From: Corallococcus sp. NCRR
GTDB lineage: Bacteria; Myxococcota; Myxococcia; Myxococcales; Myxococcaceae
Direction: 5' to 3'
Assembly (NCBI RefSeq): GCF_026965535.1
Contig: NZ_CP114039.1
Location: forward strand, 2,976,001-3,040,000
DNA length: 64,000 nucleotides
Made by a program: the position numbers and the translations under genes. Each line of letters opens with the position of its first letter. Positions within the stretch are counted from its first letter, which is position 1. Below, piece after piece: positions 17,436-27,408 of the stretch. The notes beneath the pieces are model-generated. The model did no database searches and was not told where the DNA came from. It was given only the letters and a program-made list of their open reading frames with translations.

Positions 17436-19349
17436 ATGGGCAGCTATCGGGACTTCTACCGCCGCTCCATCGAAGCGCCGGACGCGTTCTGGGAGGAGCA
17501 GGCCCGGCTCATCGACTGGGAGCGGCCGTTCGACGCCGTGCTGGACGCCTCCCGGCCGCCCTTCGCGCGCTGGTTCGTCGGCGGGCGCACCAACCTGTGC
17601 CACAACGCGGTGGACCGGCACCTGGCCACCCGGGCGGACCAGCCGGCGCTCGTCTTCGAGTCCACCGAGACGGACCAGCGCCGCCAGTACACCTACGCGC
17701 AGCTGCACGCGGAGGTGAACCGGACGGCGGCCATGCTGCGCTCGCTGGGCGTCAAGCGCGGGGACCGCGTCATCGTCTACATGCCCATGGTGCCGGAGGC
17801 CGTCTTCGCGCTGCTCGCCTGCACGCGGCTGGGGGCCATCCACTCGGTGGTGTTCGGCGGCTTCGCGGCGCACAGCCTGGCCCTGCGCATCGACGACGCG
17901 AAGCCCGTCCTGCTGGTGACGGCGGACGCGGGCATGCGCGCGGGCCGCGTCGTCCCCTACAAGCCGCTGGTGGACGAGGCCCTCTCGCTCGCGAAGCACC
18001 CGCCCGCGCGCGTGCTGGTGCTGGACCGGGGGCTCGTTCCCCACAGCCCCGTCACGCCGGAGCGCGACGTGGACTTCGCCACGCTGGGCCGCGAGCACGA
18101 AGGGGCGCGGGTTCCGGTGGAGTGGCTGGAGTCATCGGAGCCCAGCTACATCCTCTACACGTCCGGCACCACCGGGAAGCCCAAGGGCGTGCAGCGCGAC
18201 ACGGGCGGCTACGCGGTGGCGCTGGCCGCGTCCATGCGCCACATCTACACGGGCCAGCCCGGCGAGGTGATGTTCACCGCCTCCGACATCGGCTGGGTGG
18301 TGGGCCACTCGTACATCGTCTATGGCCCGCTGCTGAACGGCATGACGACGGTGCTCTACGAAGGCCTGCCCATCCGGCCGGATGCCGCCGTCTGGTGGCG
18401 GCTCATCGAGCAGTACCGGGTGAGCGTGATGTTCACGTCTCCCACCGCCATCCGCATCCTGAAGAAGCAGGACGCGGCGTTCCTGAAGCGCCACGACACG
18501 TCCAGCCTGCGCTACCTGTTCCTCGCCGGTGAGCCGCTGGACGCGCCCACGCACGCGTGGATTTCAGACGCGCTGCCGTCCACGCAGGTGCTGGACAACT
18601 ACTGGCAGACGGAGACGGGCTGGCCCATCCTCGGGCCCGTCCCCGGGGTGGAGCCGCGCAAGCGCAAGCTGGGCTCACCGGGCGCGGCCATCTACGGCTA
18701 CCGCGTGAAGCTGGTGGACGGGCTGAGCGGCGAAGAGGTGACGGCGGCGGACCAGAAGGGCGTGCTGGTGATTCAACCGCCGCTGCCGCCGGGCTGTCTG
18801 TCCACGGTGTGGGGCGACGACGCGAGATTCGTCTCCACGTACTTCTCCAGCTTCGACACGCCCCTCTACAACACGTTCGACTGGGCCACGCGCGACGCGG
18901 ACGGGGACTACTTCATCCTGGGCCGCACCGACGACGTCATCAACGTGGCGGGCCACCGGCTGGGCACGCGTGAGATTGAAGAGGCCATCAGCGGCCACCC
19001 GGCCATCGCGGAGGTGGCGGTGGTGGGCGTGAAGGATGAGCTCAAGGGCCAGGTGGTGATGGCCTTCGCCGTGCCCAGGGACCCCGCGCGCCTGCACCGC
19101 GAGGAGGACCGGGACGCCCTCTCACGCGAGGTGATGGACACGGTGGGCCGGACGCTGGGCGCCGTGGCCCGCCCCGCGGCGGTGTACGTGGTGGCGAACC
19201 TGCCGAAGACGCGCTCCGGGAAGCTGCTCCGCCGGAGCATCCAGGCGGTGGCGGAGGCCCGCGAGCCGGGCGACCTCACCACCATCGAGGACCCGGGCGC
19301 GCTGGAAGGCATCCAGGCCGCGCTCAAGGCGCGGCCCCCGAAGGCTTGA
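17436..19349 (+). CDS. prpE: Propionyl-CoA synthetase (acyl-CoA synthetase, AMP-forming)
   Basis: This 637-residue cytoplasmic enzyme activates propionate (and probably acetate) to the acyl-CoA through an acyl-adenylate. It has an N-terminal ACS cap (FWEEQARLIDWERPFD), the nucleotide-binding loop YTSGTTGKPKG (241-251), the acyl-pocket region DNYWQTETGWP, the hinge region NVAGHRLGTREIEEA and the catalytic lysine in TRSGKL (Lys596), a known acetylation site in this family. Length and the GGYAVAL context favour PrpE over acetyl-CoA synthetase. It stands alone and converges on the metalloprotease gene through a shared hairpin. Confidence 0.9.
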   Translation: MGSYRDFYRRSIEAPDAFWEEQARLIDWERPFDAVLDASRPPFARWFVGGRTNLCHNAVDRHLATRADQPALVFESTETDQRRQYTYAQLHAEVNRTAAMLRSLGVKRGDRVIVYMPMVPEAVFALLACTRLGAIHSVVFGGFAAHSLALRIDDAKPVLLVTADAGMRAGRVVPYKPLVDEALSLAKHPPARVLVLDRGLVPHSPVTPERDVDFATLGREHEGARVPVEWLESSEPSYILYTSGTTGKPKGVQRDTGGYAVALAASMRHIYTGQPGEVMFTASDIGWVVGHSYIVYGPLLNGMTTVLYEGLPIRPDAAVWWRLIEQYRVSVMFTSPTAIRILKKQDAAFLKRHDTSSLRYLFLAGEPLDAPTHAWISDALPSTQVLDNYWQTETGWPILGPVPGVEPRKRKLGSPGAAIYGYRVKLVDGLSGEEVTAADQKGVLVIQPPLPPGCLSTVWGDDARFVSTYFSSFDTPLYNTFDWATRDADGDYFILGRTDDVINVAGHRLGTREIEEAISGHPAIAEVAVVGVKDELKGQVVMAFAVPRDPARLHREEDRDALSREVMDTVGRTLGAVARPAAVYVVANLPKTRSGKLLRRSIQAVAEAREPGDLTTIEDPGALEGIQAALKARPPKA

Positions 19350-19364
19350 AGCGGAAGGAAAAGC

Positions 19365-19400
19365 CCGGCGCGGCCCCCAGGGCCGTGGAGGCCGCGCCGG
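19365..19400. terminator. Hairpin between converging prpE and M4 protease genes
   Basis: CCGGCGCGGCC (19365-19375) pairs perfectly with GGCCGCGCCGG (19390-19400). On the minus strand the stem is followed by CTTTTCC, so it works best as an intrinsic terminator for the protease gene. It may also stop prpE transcripts. Confidence 0.7.
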
Positions 19401-19407
19401 CGGACAA

Positions 19408-21198
19408 CTACTGCCCGGAGCTCACCGTGAAGGTGGCGCCGGAGAAGGCGCTGTAGCCGCGGATGAGCACGTAGTACGTGCCGGACTGCGCGCCGTTGAG
19501 GGTGCAGGTCTCGTCGCTGCTGGCGCCCGCGGAGCGGCAGTCGTAGCTGGTGGTCGTGGGCGCGCTGCCGAACTTCACGTAGAGGTCCGCGTCACCCGTG
19601 CCGCCCGCCAGCGCGAAGCGCATCGCGGTGGCGCCGGAGGGCTTCACGTAGCTCAGATGGGTGTTGCTGTTGCGGGCGCCGGAGACGTTGGTCAGCGTGG
19701 CGAGGGTCGTCCACACCGGCGGCGCGGCCACGCCCACGGCGCTCCAGGCCTCGTTGACGGACGTGACGGCGCTGGCGCCGTACAGGTCCTGGGCCGCCTG
19801 CGCGGTGGCGCCGCGCGCGTCGGCGAAGGTGCTGCCCGGCGTCAGGTAGACGGTGTTCGCGCGGTAGAAGATGGCCGCGCCCTTCATGATGCTGGCGTAG
19901 CTGTTGGCGTCGAGCGCCGGCACCACGTTGCTCGTCTTGCCGCGCGGGTGCGTGCCGCCGTTGACCATCAGGTGGAACGCCAGGTTCGCGATGCCGGAGT
20001 TCCAGTGCACGCCGCCGCTGTCGGACGTGCCGGTGTAGCGCGTGGGGTAGTAGTCGTAGTCCCCCGCGATGGCCGGGTCGTTCATGTAGCGGAGCGCGTC
20101 GCCCGCGGTGGCCGGCGTCCAGCACTCCTCGCCAATCTTCCAGGTGTTGGCGGTGACGGCGCCGTCCCGGTACGCCTCGATGGAGGCGCCGAAGATGTCG
20201 GACATGGCCTCGTTCAGCGCGCCGGACTCGTTGGCGTAGATGAGCTCCGAGGACGTGTCCGTGACGGCGTGGGTCAGCTCGTGGCCCACCACGTCCAGCA
20301 CCGTGAGCGCGCTGGACTGCGAGCCGTCACCGTCGCCGTAGACCATCTGCGTCCCGTTCCAGAACGCGTTCACGTAGTTCTTGCTGTAGTGGACGCTGGA
20401 GGTGAGCGCGGTGCCCAGCCCGTCGTAGCTGTCCCGGCCGAACACGCTGGAGTAGAAGTCGTACGTGAAGCCCGCGTTGTCGTGGGCCTGGTCCAGCACC
20501 GCGTCACCAGAGGCGCCCTGGCCCTCGCCGCGCACCAGCGTGCCGGGCAGCGTGGTGCGGTTCTTCGCCGTGTAGGTCTTCCGGTTGCGGGTGGTCTGGA
20601 GGTTGTCGAAAGCCCAGACGGAGTCACCGGTGCGCGCGTCGATGAAGACATTCGGCATGGAGGGCAGGCCGTCCACGTCCGTCGTCTCCAACTGCACGCG
20701 CCACGTCAGCCGGGTGTCCTTGCTGTCGGCGAGGATCTGCAGGTCCGCGCGGGGCGCGCCCGTGACCACGCTGCCCATGGCCTCCTGCCCGGCCACGGCG
20801 CGCTCGATGGCCTCCTGGGCCCGGAGCTTGGGAGAGGTGTCCACCTTGAGGTCGCGCACGAGCTTGTCCGTCACGCCCGCGATCGCGCCGTTCGAGTCCA
20901 GGTGGACGATGGCCGCCGCGCCAAAGACAGGCACGCCCTGGAACGTCTGCGAGAGGCGCTCATGCGCCTGGCCATGCCCGTCCACGTGGAAGCGCCGCGA
21001 GCTCAGCTCGCCTGCTCCCTTGAGGAAGCCGGGGCGCTGCGCCTGGAGCTGGCGGAGGCCGTCGCCGCGCATGGGCTTCGCGGCCAGCGCGCTGCCCTGC
21101 GCGTCCGTCTGAGCAGTGTTTTCAGCGGTGTCGGTGGGACCACAGGCGCTTCCCAGCAGCAGGAAGGACGCGAGCGAGGCGTAGTGACGGATGCGCAC
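19408..21198 (-). CDS. M4 family (thermolysin-like) secreted metalloprotease, lipoprotein type, with PPC domain
   Basis: This is a 596-residue secreted zinc protease with a GTG start. The signal ends LLLGSAC, so Cys19 may be lipidated. An FTP/PepSY-type propeptide covers about 45-190. The catalytic domain holds HELTH (306-310), the third zinc ligand Glu330 in ALNEAMSD and the active-site histidine 398 in GGVHWNSG. The C-terminus (about 520-596) is a pre-peptidase PPC domain with two cysteines, often removed on maturation. Such enzymes digest extracellular protein and suit a predatory lifestyle. It converges on prpE. Confidence 0.95.
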   Translation of the reverse strand: MRIRHYASLASFLLLGSACGPTDTAENTAQTDAQGSALAAKPMRGDGLRQLQAQRPGFLKGAGELSSRRFHVDGHGQAHERLSQTFQGVPVFGAAAIVHLDSNGAIAGVTDKLVRDLKVDTSPKLRAQEAIERAVAGQEAMGSVVTGAPRADLQILADSKDTRLTWRVQLETTDVDGLPSMPNVFIDARTGDSVWAFDNLQTTRNRKTYTAKNRTTLPGTLVRGEGQGASGDAVLDQAHDNAGFTYDFYSSVFGRDSYDGLGTALTSSVHYSKNYVNAFWNGTQMVYGDGDGSQSSALTVLDVVGHELTHAVTDTSSELIYANESGALNEAMSDIFGASIEAYRDGAVTANTWKIGEECWTPATAGDALRYMNDPAIAGDYDYYPTRYTGTSDSGGVHWNSGIANLAFHLMVNGGTHPRGKTSNVVPALDANSYASIMKGAAIFYRANTVYLTPGSTFADARGATAQAAQDLYGASAVTSVNEAWSAVGVAAPPVWTTLATLTNVSGARNSNTHLSYVKPSGATAMRFALAGGTGDADLYVKFGSAPTTTSYDCRSAGASSDETCTLNGAQSGTYYVLIRGYSAFSGATFTVSSGQ

Positions 21199-21410
21199 GG
21201 GGAACTCCGGTTCGCGCGAAGGGCGCTTTCCAGGGGGTGAGCTTTCACCCAGAAAAGAAATTTCCTGGGCAATTCAGGAGACCCGGGTTCTCGCGAAGCG
21301 GCCACGGCCGTGACCTGGAGGCGCTGTTCAGCGCACGGGATGTCTGGGTAAGACACGCCTCGACGCACGTCGCCTCCGGGCCCCGTCCGGAGCTCCCACA
21401 GGGGAAATGC

Positions 21411-23306
21411 ATGTCATTGTCCGTCAGGGGCCTTGCTGTTCTCGCGGTGCTCGCCTGCCTGGTGCCCGGCTGCAGGGACGCATCCACCGCCGCCGTGGAT
21501 GTCGTCACCTCGCTTCAGTTGGAGACGCCGGATGAGGACGTGGCCTCCGTCCAGGTCACCGTCTCCGGCCCGGACATGCCGGCGCGGACCGTCACGCTGA
21601 AGAAGGAGGCGGGCCGCTGGTCCGGGGTGCTGCGCGCGGTGCCCGTGGGAGCCGGGCACACCTTCGTGGGCGCGGCGCTGGATGGCTCGGGCGCGCGGCT
21701 CCACGAGGCCACGGTGTCGGACGTGGCGCTGACGGAAGAGGCCGGATCCGCGGCCGTCTACCTGCTGCTCCCGTCGTCCCAGCCGGCCTCGGACGTGCCC
21801 GTGGTCACCTCGCTCGTGGCGTCCCCGGGGGACCTGTCCGTGGGCCAGGCCGTGTCGCTGACCGCCACCGTGCGCGGCACCGAGACCGGTGGCGCGCCCG
21901 CCGCCGCCTGGACGTCCTCCGCCGACGGTGACTTCTCCGACTCGAGCGCGCTCCAGACCACCTGGACGGGCTCGCGGGTCGCGGATGCGGCGTTGACCCT
22001 CACGCTGACGCAGGCGAGGGGGCCGTCGGGCGTGCTCACCGTGAAGCTGCCCGTCCACAACGCGAAGCCCCTGTCGGAGGTCTTCTTCAACGTGTCGCCG
22101 TACGTGGCCTCCGCGCGCTCCACTCCGGAGACGGGCGTGGGGGAAGCAGCGGCGCTGGCGGTGACGTCCGTGGACCTGGAGGGTGAAACGCTGACGCATG
22201 CCTGGAAGGCCAGCTGCGTGGGCGTGTTCGAGGACATCACGGCGGCCACGACGCGCTTCACGCCCACGGCGCAACCGCCGGTGGTGGGCTGCAAGCCCTG
22301 CGACCTCACCGTCATCGTCACGGACCCGCATGGCGGCCGGGCGCAGGAGACGGTGTCGACGTGCGTGCGGCCCGGGGCCGCGTTGCCGGTGCTCGCGGAG
22401 GGGAACGGCCACTTCCTGGTCATCCGTCCGGGGGGCACCGTCTGGGCGTGGGGCAACAACGCCGTGGGACAGCTGGGGACGGGCTCCCCCGCGACCTCCG
22501 AGCCCGTCCCCGCGCAGGTGCCGGGTCTCACCGACATCGTCGCCGTGTCCGCGGCCAGCGGGTACTCGCTGGCGCTGCGCGCGGACGGCACGCTCTTCGC
22601 CTGGGGCGACAACACCTCCGGCCAACTGGCGAACGGAGACCTCGCGACGATTCGCCGCACGCCCGTCGTGGTGGAGGGCCTTCCCCGCATCGCGGCCATC
22701 GCCACCATGAACGTCTATTCCCTGGTGCTGGGCGTGGATGGCACGGTCTGGAGCTGGGGCAATGGCTCGCCCCTCCTCTCACGGGTGGACGTCCCGTCCG
22801 GCATCTCCGCGGTCGCCACCGAGCTCATGCATGGCGTGGCCCTGCACGAGACGGGGACGGTCTTCACCTGGGCCAGCAGCGGCAGCGGAAAGGCCACGGC
22901 CCCCACGCGCATCGACTCCCTCTCCGGCATCGTCGCCATCTCCTCCGGGATGAGCTCCAGCCTGGCGCTGGGCGCGGACGGGACGGTCTATACGTGGGGA
23001 GCGGGGGCCGAGCCGGGCGCCCGCACGGTGCCCGTGCGCGTTCCCGGGCTGTCGCGCGTGGCGGCCATCGGCAGTGGGGGCTCGTTCAATGCCACGCTCT
23101 CCACGGCCCTGCGTGACGATGGCAGCCTCTACACCTGGGCCTCCTACTTCCCGAGCCCCCAGCGCGTGGACTCCCTGCCTGCCATGAGCCGCCTGGGCGA
23201 AAGCAGTTGCATCGCCCAGCGCGCGGACGGGGCCGTCTTCACCTGGTGCAACGCGACCCTGGACCCCGTCCAGGTGCTCTCCGGCTCCCCGGCCGAGCAG
23301 CGGTAG
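21411..23306 (+). CDS. RCC1-repeat lipoprotein
   Basis: The product (631 aa) starts at ATG 21411 after GGGGAA; the in-frame extension to 21237 is not needed. A lipoprotein signal ends LVPGC. Residues about 30-310 hold Ig-like strands (VSGPDMPARTVTLKK; LSVGQAVSLTATV). The C-terminal half has RCC1-type repeats with the phrase V-W-A-W-G-x-N-x-x-G-Q-L-G and variants (LFAWGDNTSGQL, VYTWGAG), predicting a seven-bladed propeller. In myxobacteria such proteins are common surface lipoproteins of unknown role. The last blades are degenerate. Confidence 0.88.
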   Translation: MSLSVRGLAVLAVLACLVPGCRDASTAAVDVVTSLQLETPDEDVASVQVTVSGPDMPARTVTLKKEAGRWSGVLRAVPVGAGHTFVGAALDGSGARLHEATVSDVALTEEAGSAAVYLLLPSSQPASDVPVVTSLVASPGDLSVGQAVSLTATVRGTETGGAPAAAWTSSADGDFSDSSALQTTWTGSRVADAALTLTLTQARGPSGVLTVKLPVHNAKPLSEVFFNVSPYVASARSTPETGVGEAAALAVTSVDLEGETLTHAWKASCVGVFEDITAATTRFTPTAQPPVVGCKPCDLTVIVTDPHGGRAQETVSTCVRPGAALPVLAEGNGHFLVIRPGGTVWAWGNNAVGQLGTGSPATSEPVPAQVPGLTDIVAVSAASGYSLALRADGTLFAWGDNTSGQLANGDLATIRRTPVVVEGLPRIAAIATMNVYSLVLGVDGTVWSWGNGSPLLSRVDVPSGISAVATELMHGVALHETGTVFTWASSGSGKATAPTRIDSLSGIVAISSGMSSSLALGADGTVYTWGAGAEPGARTVPVRVPGLSRVAAIGSGGSFNATLSTALRDDGSLYTWASYFPSPQRVDSLPAMSRLGESSCIAQRADGAVFTWCNATLDPVQVLSGSPAEQR

Positions 23307-23316
23307 CCGGGGCCCT

Positions 23317-23976
23317 TCAGCCGCGGCGCCTGGGCTCGCGCTTCGCGCCGGGGGCGGCCGGGTCCTTGGGCAGGTGCCTCAATCCCATCCACCCGAGCGC
23401 CGCGACGTGGCGGGCCACGTTCTCCGTGGAGAAGGCCTTGCCCTCCGCGGCCCACCAGTGGCCCACCTGCGTCACCATGCCCACCAGCGCGTTGGCGTAG
23501 ATGGGCGCCACCTTGGGCGGGTAGCCGGCGCGCTCGAACTCGCTGCGGAAGACGTCGCTCACGCGCTGGGCCAGGTCGTCGATGACGCGCGTCAGTCCGC
23601 GCCGCGCCGCCGCCGTGGGCGAGTCCCGCGTGAGCACCGCGAAGCCCGCGGGCTCCTCCTTCACGTAGGCCATGAACGCCAGCACCGCGTCCTCGAAGCG
23701 CTGCCGGGGCGTGCCCTGCGCGATGCTCGTGGACACGCGCGCCACCAGGTTCTCCAGCTCCCGGTCCACGATGGCCGCGTACAGCCCCTCCTTCGCGCCG
23801 AAGTGCTCGTAGACGATGGGCTTGGACACGCCCGCCTGCTGGGCAACCTCTTCAATCGAGGTCGCCTCGTAACCCTTCGAGGCGAAGACCGCCCGGCCAA
23901 TCTCCATCAACTGGACCCGGCGCTCCGCGCCCGTGAGCCGCTGTTTCTTCTTCAAGTTGACCTCGAACCTACCCAT
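23317..23976 (-). CDS. TetR family transcriptional regulator
   Basis: The protein (219 aa) has a basic N-terminus (NLKKKQRLTGAERR) and a TetR helix-turn-helix at about 22-68 (ATSIEEVAQQAGVSKPIVYEHFGAKEG, shown in parts). A C-terminal ligand-binding helical domain includes GHWWAAEGK. It is divergent from the hemolysin III-like gene, and inverted repeats lie directly upstream of its start (23978-24014), so it probably represses itself and its neighbour. The ligand is unknown. Confidence 0.92.
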   Translation of the reverse strand: MGRFEVNLKKKQRLTGAERRVQLMEIGRAVFASKGYEATSIEEVAQQAGVSKPIVYEHFGAKEGLYAAIVDRELENLVARVSTSIAQGTPRQRFEDAVLAFMAYVKEEPAGFAVLTRDSPTAAARRGLTRVIDDLAQRVSDVFRSEFERAGYPPKVAPIYANALVGMVTQVGHWWAAEGKAFSTENVARHVAALGWMGLRHLPKDPAAPGAKREPRRRG

Positions 23977-23977
23977 C

Positions 23978-24014
23978 GGTAACTTACCAGACCGAAACCT
24001 ACCGTATCGTAGGT
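23978..24014. promoter_or_regulatory. Inverted-repeat operators between TetR and hemolysin III genes
   Basis: Two palindromes lie between the divergent genes: GGTAA-C-TTACC (23978-23988), next to the TetR start, and ACCTAC-N6-GTAGGT (23997-24014). The position is right for an autoregulated TetR operator. No footprint is known; the inference is from symmetry and placement. Confidence 0.55.
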
Positions 24015-24083
24015 CAAACCAGGAGCCGGCACCGCCATGAAATGCTTCGTTTCTAGGTGTGCCGGGTCCACTTTGGGGCGCGG

Positions 24084-24740
24084 ATGAGCGGGGCGGTGAT
24101 GGGCATGGAGAAGCCGAAGCTTCGGGGCGTGCTGCACCAGTGGGCGGCGGCGTTCGCGGTGGGGGCGGGGGTGGTGCTGGTGGCGATGGCGCCCACGCCG
24201 CGCACGGCAGTGGCGTCCGCGTTGTACGCGCTGAGCCTGGTGGGGCTGTTCACCATCAGCGCGACGTACCACCGGGTGAACTGGTCGCCGAAGGCCCGCG
24301 CGTGGATGCGCCGGGCGGACCACGCGGCCATCTTCCTGCTCATCGCGGGGACGTACACGCCGGTCATCCTGCTGGGGCTGCCTCCCGAAGTGGGCAACAC
24401 GCTGATGGCGTGGCTCTACGCGGGGGCGCTGCTGGGCATCCTGCAATCGCTGTTCTGGGTGGGCGCGCCCAAGTGGGTGACGGCGGCGCTGGCCATCGGC
24501 GTGGGGTGGACGATGATGCCGTACTTCGGCGACGTCTTCCGCGCGGTGGGCCCGGGCGCGAGCCTGCTCATCATCGCCGGAGGACTGGCGTACACGCTGG
24601 GGGCGCTCGCGTACGCCTTCAAGCGGCCCAACCCCCGGCCCGGCGTCTTCGGCTACCACGAGGTGTTCCACGCGATGACGCTGGTGGGCGCGGCGCTGCA
24701 CTTCGCGGTGGTGCTGCGGTTGGTGCGCGCGGCGGGGTAG
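24084..24740 (+). CDS. Hemolysin III / PAQR family membrane protein
   Basis: The product (about 218 aa) has seven predicted membrane helices. The family signatures are present: SATYHR in the second to third helix, RADHAAIFLLIAGTYTP and the C-terminal GYHEVFHAMTLVGAALH. The conserved Ser, Asp and three His residues are thought to bind zinc and form a hydrolase-like site. Bacterial members (YqfA-like) affect membrane lipid balance. It is divergent from a TetR gene and probably under its control. Alternative starts at 24057 and 24105 are possible. Confidence 0.88.
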   Translation: MSGAVMGMEKPKLRGVLHQWAAAFAVGAGVVLVAMAPTPRTAVASALYALSLVGLFTISATYHRVNWSPKARAWMRRADHAAIFLLIAGTYTPVILLGLPPEVGNTLMAWLYAGALLGILQSLFWVGAPKWVTAALAIGVGWTMMPYFGDVFRAVGPGASLLIIAGGLAYTLGALAYAFKRPNPRPGVFGYHEVFHAMTLVGAALHFAVVLRLVRAAG

Positions 24741-24753
24741 GGCGCCGCGCTGT

Positions 24754-25134
24754 TCAGCGCCCCGCCACGGCGAGCCGGCGCTTCGGGGCCGCGGGCTTCG
24801 GAACCTTGCGGCCCAGGTAAATCTCTCCCCAGGACTTGAGCGCGGCAATCACGCCCCTCAGCGTCTGGCCCTGCGGCGTGAGGCTGTATTCGACGCGCGG
24901 AGGGACCTCCGCGTACACCTGCCGGTGCACGAGCCCGCTCTCCTCCAGTTCGCGCAGGTGCTGCGTGAGCATCCGCTGGGTGACGTCCGGGATGCGCTTG
25001 CGCAGCTCGCCGAAGCGCAGCGTGCCTTCGAGCAGGTGGTAGAGGATGAGCCCCTTCCACTTGCCGCCAATCACATCCAGCGTCGCGGACACCGGACAAC
25101 CGGCGGAGCAGTCATAGGTCTTGTGCCGGGCCAT
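24754..25134 (-). CDS. HxlR family transcriptional regulator
   Basis: The protein (126 aa) is a winged-helix regulator of the HxlR type: YDCSAGCPV near the N-terminus, the [15 protein letters not shown] helix, [26 protein letters not shown] as helix-turn-helix (in parts) and the wing [13 protein letters not shown]. Cys9 and Cys13 match the position of redox- or aldehyde-sensing cysteines in this family. It is divergent from an oxidoreductase gene 87 bases away, its probable target. The much longer open frame through 27648 is a shadow of other genes. Confidence 0.93.
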   Translation of the reverse strand: MARHKTYDCSAGCPVSATLDVIGGKWKGLILYHLLEGTLRFGELRKRIPDVTQRMLTQHLRELEESGLVHRQVYAEVPPRVEYSLTPQGQTLRGVIAALKSWGEIYLGRKVPKPAAPKRRLAVAGR

Positions 25135-25221
25135 GGTTCCCTTTTCGTGCGTATGGGCGGAAATCCTGCGTACTTGTCCGTTCCAACCTTCGGGACGATG
25201 TTGCACGCAAAGGAGCCCCCC

Positions 25222-26241
25222 ATGCGAGCCGTCGCCCTCACGAAGTACCTCCCCAGTGACCATCCCGAAGCCTTCGCCGACGTGGAGCTGCCGGACCCCA
25301 CGCCCGGTCCCGGAGATCTGCTGGTGCGCGTGCGCGCCGTGTCCGTGAACCCGGTGGACGTGAAGGTGCGCGCGCCCAAGGACAAGGTGGAGCCCTCGCC
25401 GCGCGTGCTTGGCTGGGATGCGGCCGGCGTGGTGGAGGCCGTGGGGAAGGACGTGAAACACTTCCGCCCCGGCGATGAAGTGTTCTACGCGGGCTCCATC
25501 GCGAAGCCGGGGACGAATTCCGAGCTGCACGTGGTGGACGCGCGCATCGTCGGCCGCAAGCCCAAGGGGGTGACGTTCGCCCAGGCGGCCGCGATGCCGC
25601 TCACCTCCATCACCGCGTGGGAGCTGCTGTTCGAGCGCCTGGGCGTGCCACGGCACAAGACAGGCACCCGGAAGGATGAGTTGCTCGTGGTGGGCGGCGC
25701 GGGGGGCGTGGGCTCCATGGCCATCCAGATCGCCAGCAAGCTGACGGACCTCACGGTCATCGCCACGGCGTCGCGGCCGGAGACGGTGGAGTGGTGCAGG
25801 TCCCTGGGCGCGCACCACGTGGTGGACCACCGTCAGCCCCTGGCCGAGCAGGTGAAGGCGCTGGTGCCGGGGGGCGTGCGCTACGTGATGGCGCTCACCG
25901 CGACGGAGCAGCACTTCGCGCAGTTGGTGGAGCTGATGGCGCCCTTCGGGCACCTGGGCATCATCGACGACCCGCAGACGCCGCTCGACGTGACCGCGAT
26001 GAAGCGCAAGAGCCTGGCGCTCCACTGGGAGCTGATGTTCACGCGCGCGCTCTACGACGCGGATCCGCTCTCCCAGCAGCGGCTGCTCGACACGGTGGCG
26101 GACCTGGTCGAGGGCGGCACGCTGCGGACGACCATGACCCAGGACTTCGGTCCGCTCACCGCCGCGAACCTCCGGCGCGCGCACGCGGCGGTGGAGACGG
26201 GCCGCACGGTGGGGAAGATCGTGCTCGGCGGCTTCCCCTGA
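25222..26241 (+). CDS. Zinc-type alcohol dehydrogenase-like / quinone oxidoreductase family protein
   Basis: The enzyme (339 aa from ATG 25222, AAGGAG upstream) belongs to the MDR superfamily. It has an N-terminal GroES-like domain, [11 protein letters not shown], the NADP-binding Rossmann motif [14 protein letters not shown] and a C-terminal [10 protein letters not shown] strand. No catalytic zinc ligands are evident, which fits the ZADH/QOR subgroup reducing quinones or enones with NADPH. Divergence from an HxlR regulator suggests induction by reactive electrophiles or quinones. Confidence 0.9.
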   Translation: MRAVALTKYLPSDHPEAFADVELPDPTPGPGDLLVRVRAVSVNPVDVKVRAPKDKVEPSPRVLGWDAAGVVEAVGKDVKHFRPGDEVFYAGSIAKPGTNSELHVVDARIVGRKPKGVTFAQAAAMPLTSITAWELLFERLGVPRHKTGTRKDELLVVGGAGGVGSMAIQIASKLTDLTVIATASRPETVEWCRSLGAHHVVDHRQPLAEQVKALVPGGVRYVMALTATEQHFAQLVELMAPFGHLGIIDDPQTPLDVTAMKRKSLALHWELMFTRALYDADPLSQQRLLDTVADLVEGGTLRTTMTQDFGPLTAANLRRAHAAVETGRTVGKIVLGGFP

Positions 26242-26256
26242 GCGCTCGCGGAGGCG

Positions 26257-27408
26257 GTGAAGTCCGAGGCGCCCGCCAGTAGACTCGCGGGCCTCGTGGG
26301 CATCCTGGAAGACAGTTCTGGAGGCGCGTGGCGTGTCTGGGCCGCCGCGTGGTCCGCGCCCGCGCTCTTCTCCGCGCTGGAGACGTACACGTTCAGCCGG
26401 GACATGGCCGGGGCGCCCGCGCTGTGGCGGGTGTTCGCGGCGCAGATGCCCGCCTGGTACGTGTGGCTGCCCCTCACGCCGTGGCTCACCCGGCTCGCGG
26501 CGCGCGAGCCCCTGAGCCCCCCGAGGCCGCGCTCCGTCCTCGTGCACCTGGGAGCGTATCTGGGCATGGGCGCCCTGTTCGCCGCCGTGTACGCGCTGAC
26601 GACGGCGCAGTTCATGCCCGGGCGGGACGCCACCTGGGCCGCGCGCTGGCTGCGGGCCTGGTGGGGTTGGCTGCCGATGATGGGCATGGCCTACGCGACG
26701 GTGCTGGCGGTGGCCTCCGCCACCCGGGCCTCCCAGCGGGCGAGGGACAGCGAGCGGCAGGCCGCGGCGCTCGCGGTGCAGTTGGCCGAGTCCCGGCTGC
26801 TCGCGCTCCAGACGCAGTTGCAGCCGCACTTCCTCTTCAACACGCTCAATGCCATCGTGGTGCTGGTGCGCGAGAAGGAGACGGAGGAGGCCGCGCGCAT
26901 GCTGGTGCTGCTGAGCGACCTGCTCCGGCAGTTGCTCCAGCAGGGGGCCACCCAGGAGGTGTCCCTGCGCGACGAGGTGGCCGTGCTGTCGCGCTACCTG
27001 GAGCTCCAGCAGCTGCGCTTCGCGGACCGGCTGCGGGTGGAGTGGGCGGTGGAGCCGGAAGCGCTGGAGGCCCGAGTGCCCCACCTGGTGCTCCAGCCGC
27101 TCGCGGAGAACGCGCTCCGCCACGGCATCGGCGTGCGCTCCGCGTCCGGAGTGCTCCGCATTGGAGCGCGGCGGTGCGGAGACGCGCTGGAGCTGACCGT
27201 GCAGGACGACGGTCCGGGGCTGACCCGGGACTTCGACCTGGAGGCGGCAAGGGGCATTGGCCTGTCGAACACGCGCGCGCGTCTGGCGCAGCTCTACGGT
27301 GAAGAAGGCCGGCTGGGAGTCGCCAACGCGGAAGGGCAGGGCGCCGTGGCCACGGTCCTGCTGCCCTGGCGCTCCACGCCGAGCGCCGCTGGAGTGGCGC
27401 ATGGCTGA
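26257..27408 (+). CDS. LytS-type sensor histidine kinase
   Basis: The protein (383 aa) begins with GTG behind GGAGG. The N-terminal half (about 25-165) has four or five membrane helices and no extracellular domain. The His_kinase domain has the phospho-acceptor motif [13 protein letters not shown] (His191) and a HATPase domain with [20 protein letters not shown] and [11 protein letters not shown]. It signals to the LytTR regulator that overlaps it by eight bases. It starts 15 bases after the oxidoreductase stop, so read-through from that gene is possible. Confidence 0.93.
   Translation: MKSEAPASRLAGLVGILEDSSGGAWRVWAAAWSAPALFSALETYTFSRDMAGAPALWRVFAAQMPAWYVWLPLTPWLTRLAAREPLSPPRPRSVLVHLGAYLGMGALFAAVYALTTAQFMPGRDATWAARWLRAWWGWLPMMGMAYATVLAVASATRASQRARDSERQAAALAVQLAESRLLALQTQLQPHFLFNTLNAIVVLVREKETEEAARMLVLLSDLLRQLLQQGATQEVSLRDEVAVLSRYLELQQLRFADRLRVEWAVEPEALEARVPHLVLQPLAENALRHGIGVRSASGVLRIGARRCGDALELTVQDDGPGLTRDFDLEAARGIGLSNTRARLAQLYGEEGRLGVANAEGQGAVATVLLPWRSTPSAAGVAHG

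Noticed and set aside
22400..23306. DNA-level tandem repeat in the RCC1 gene
   Set aside because: The periodicity is at protein level (propeller blades); nucleotide copies are divergent.
24740..24762. Weak hairpin GGGCGC...GCGCCC between hemolysin III and HxlR genes
   Set aside because: Only six pairs, partly inside the HxlR coding end, without T-run; not convincing as a terminator.
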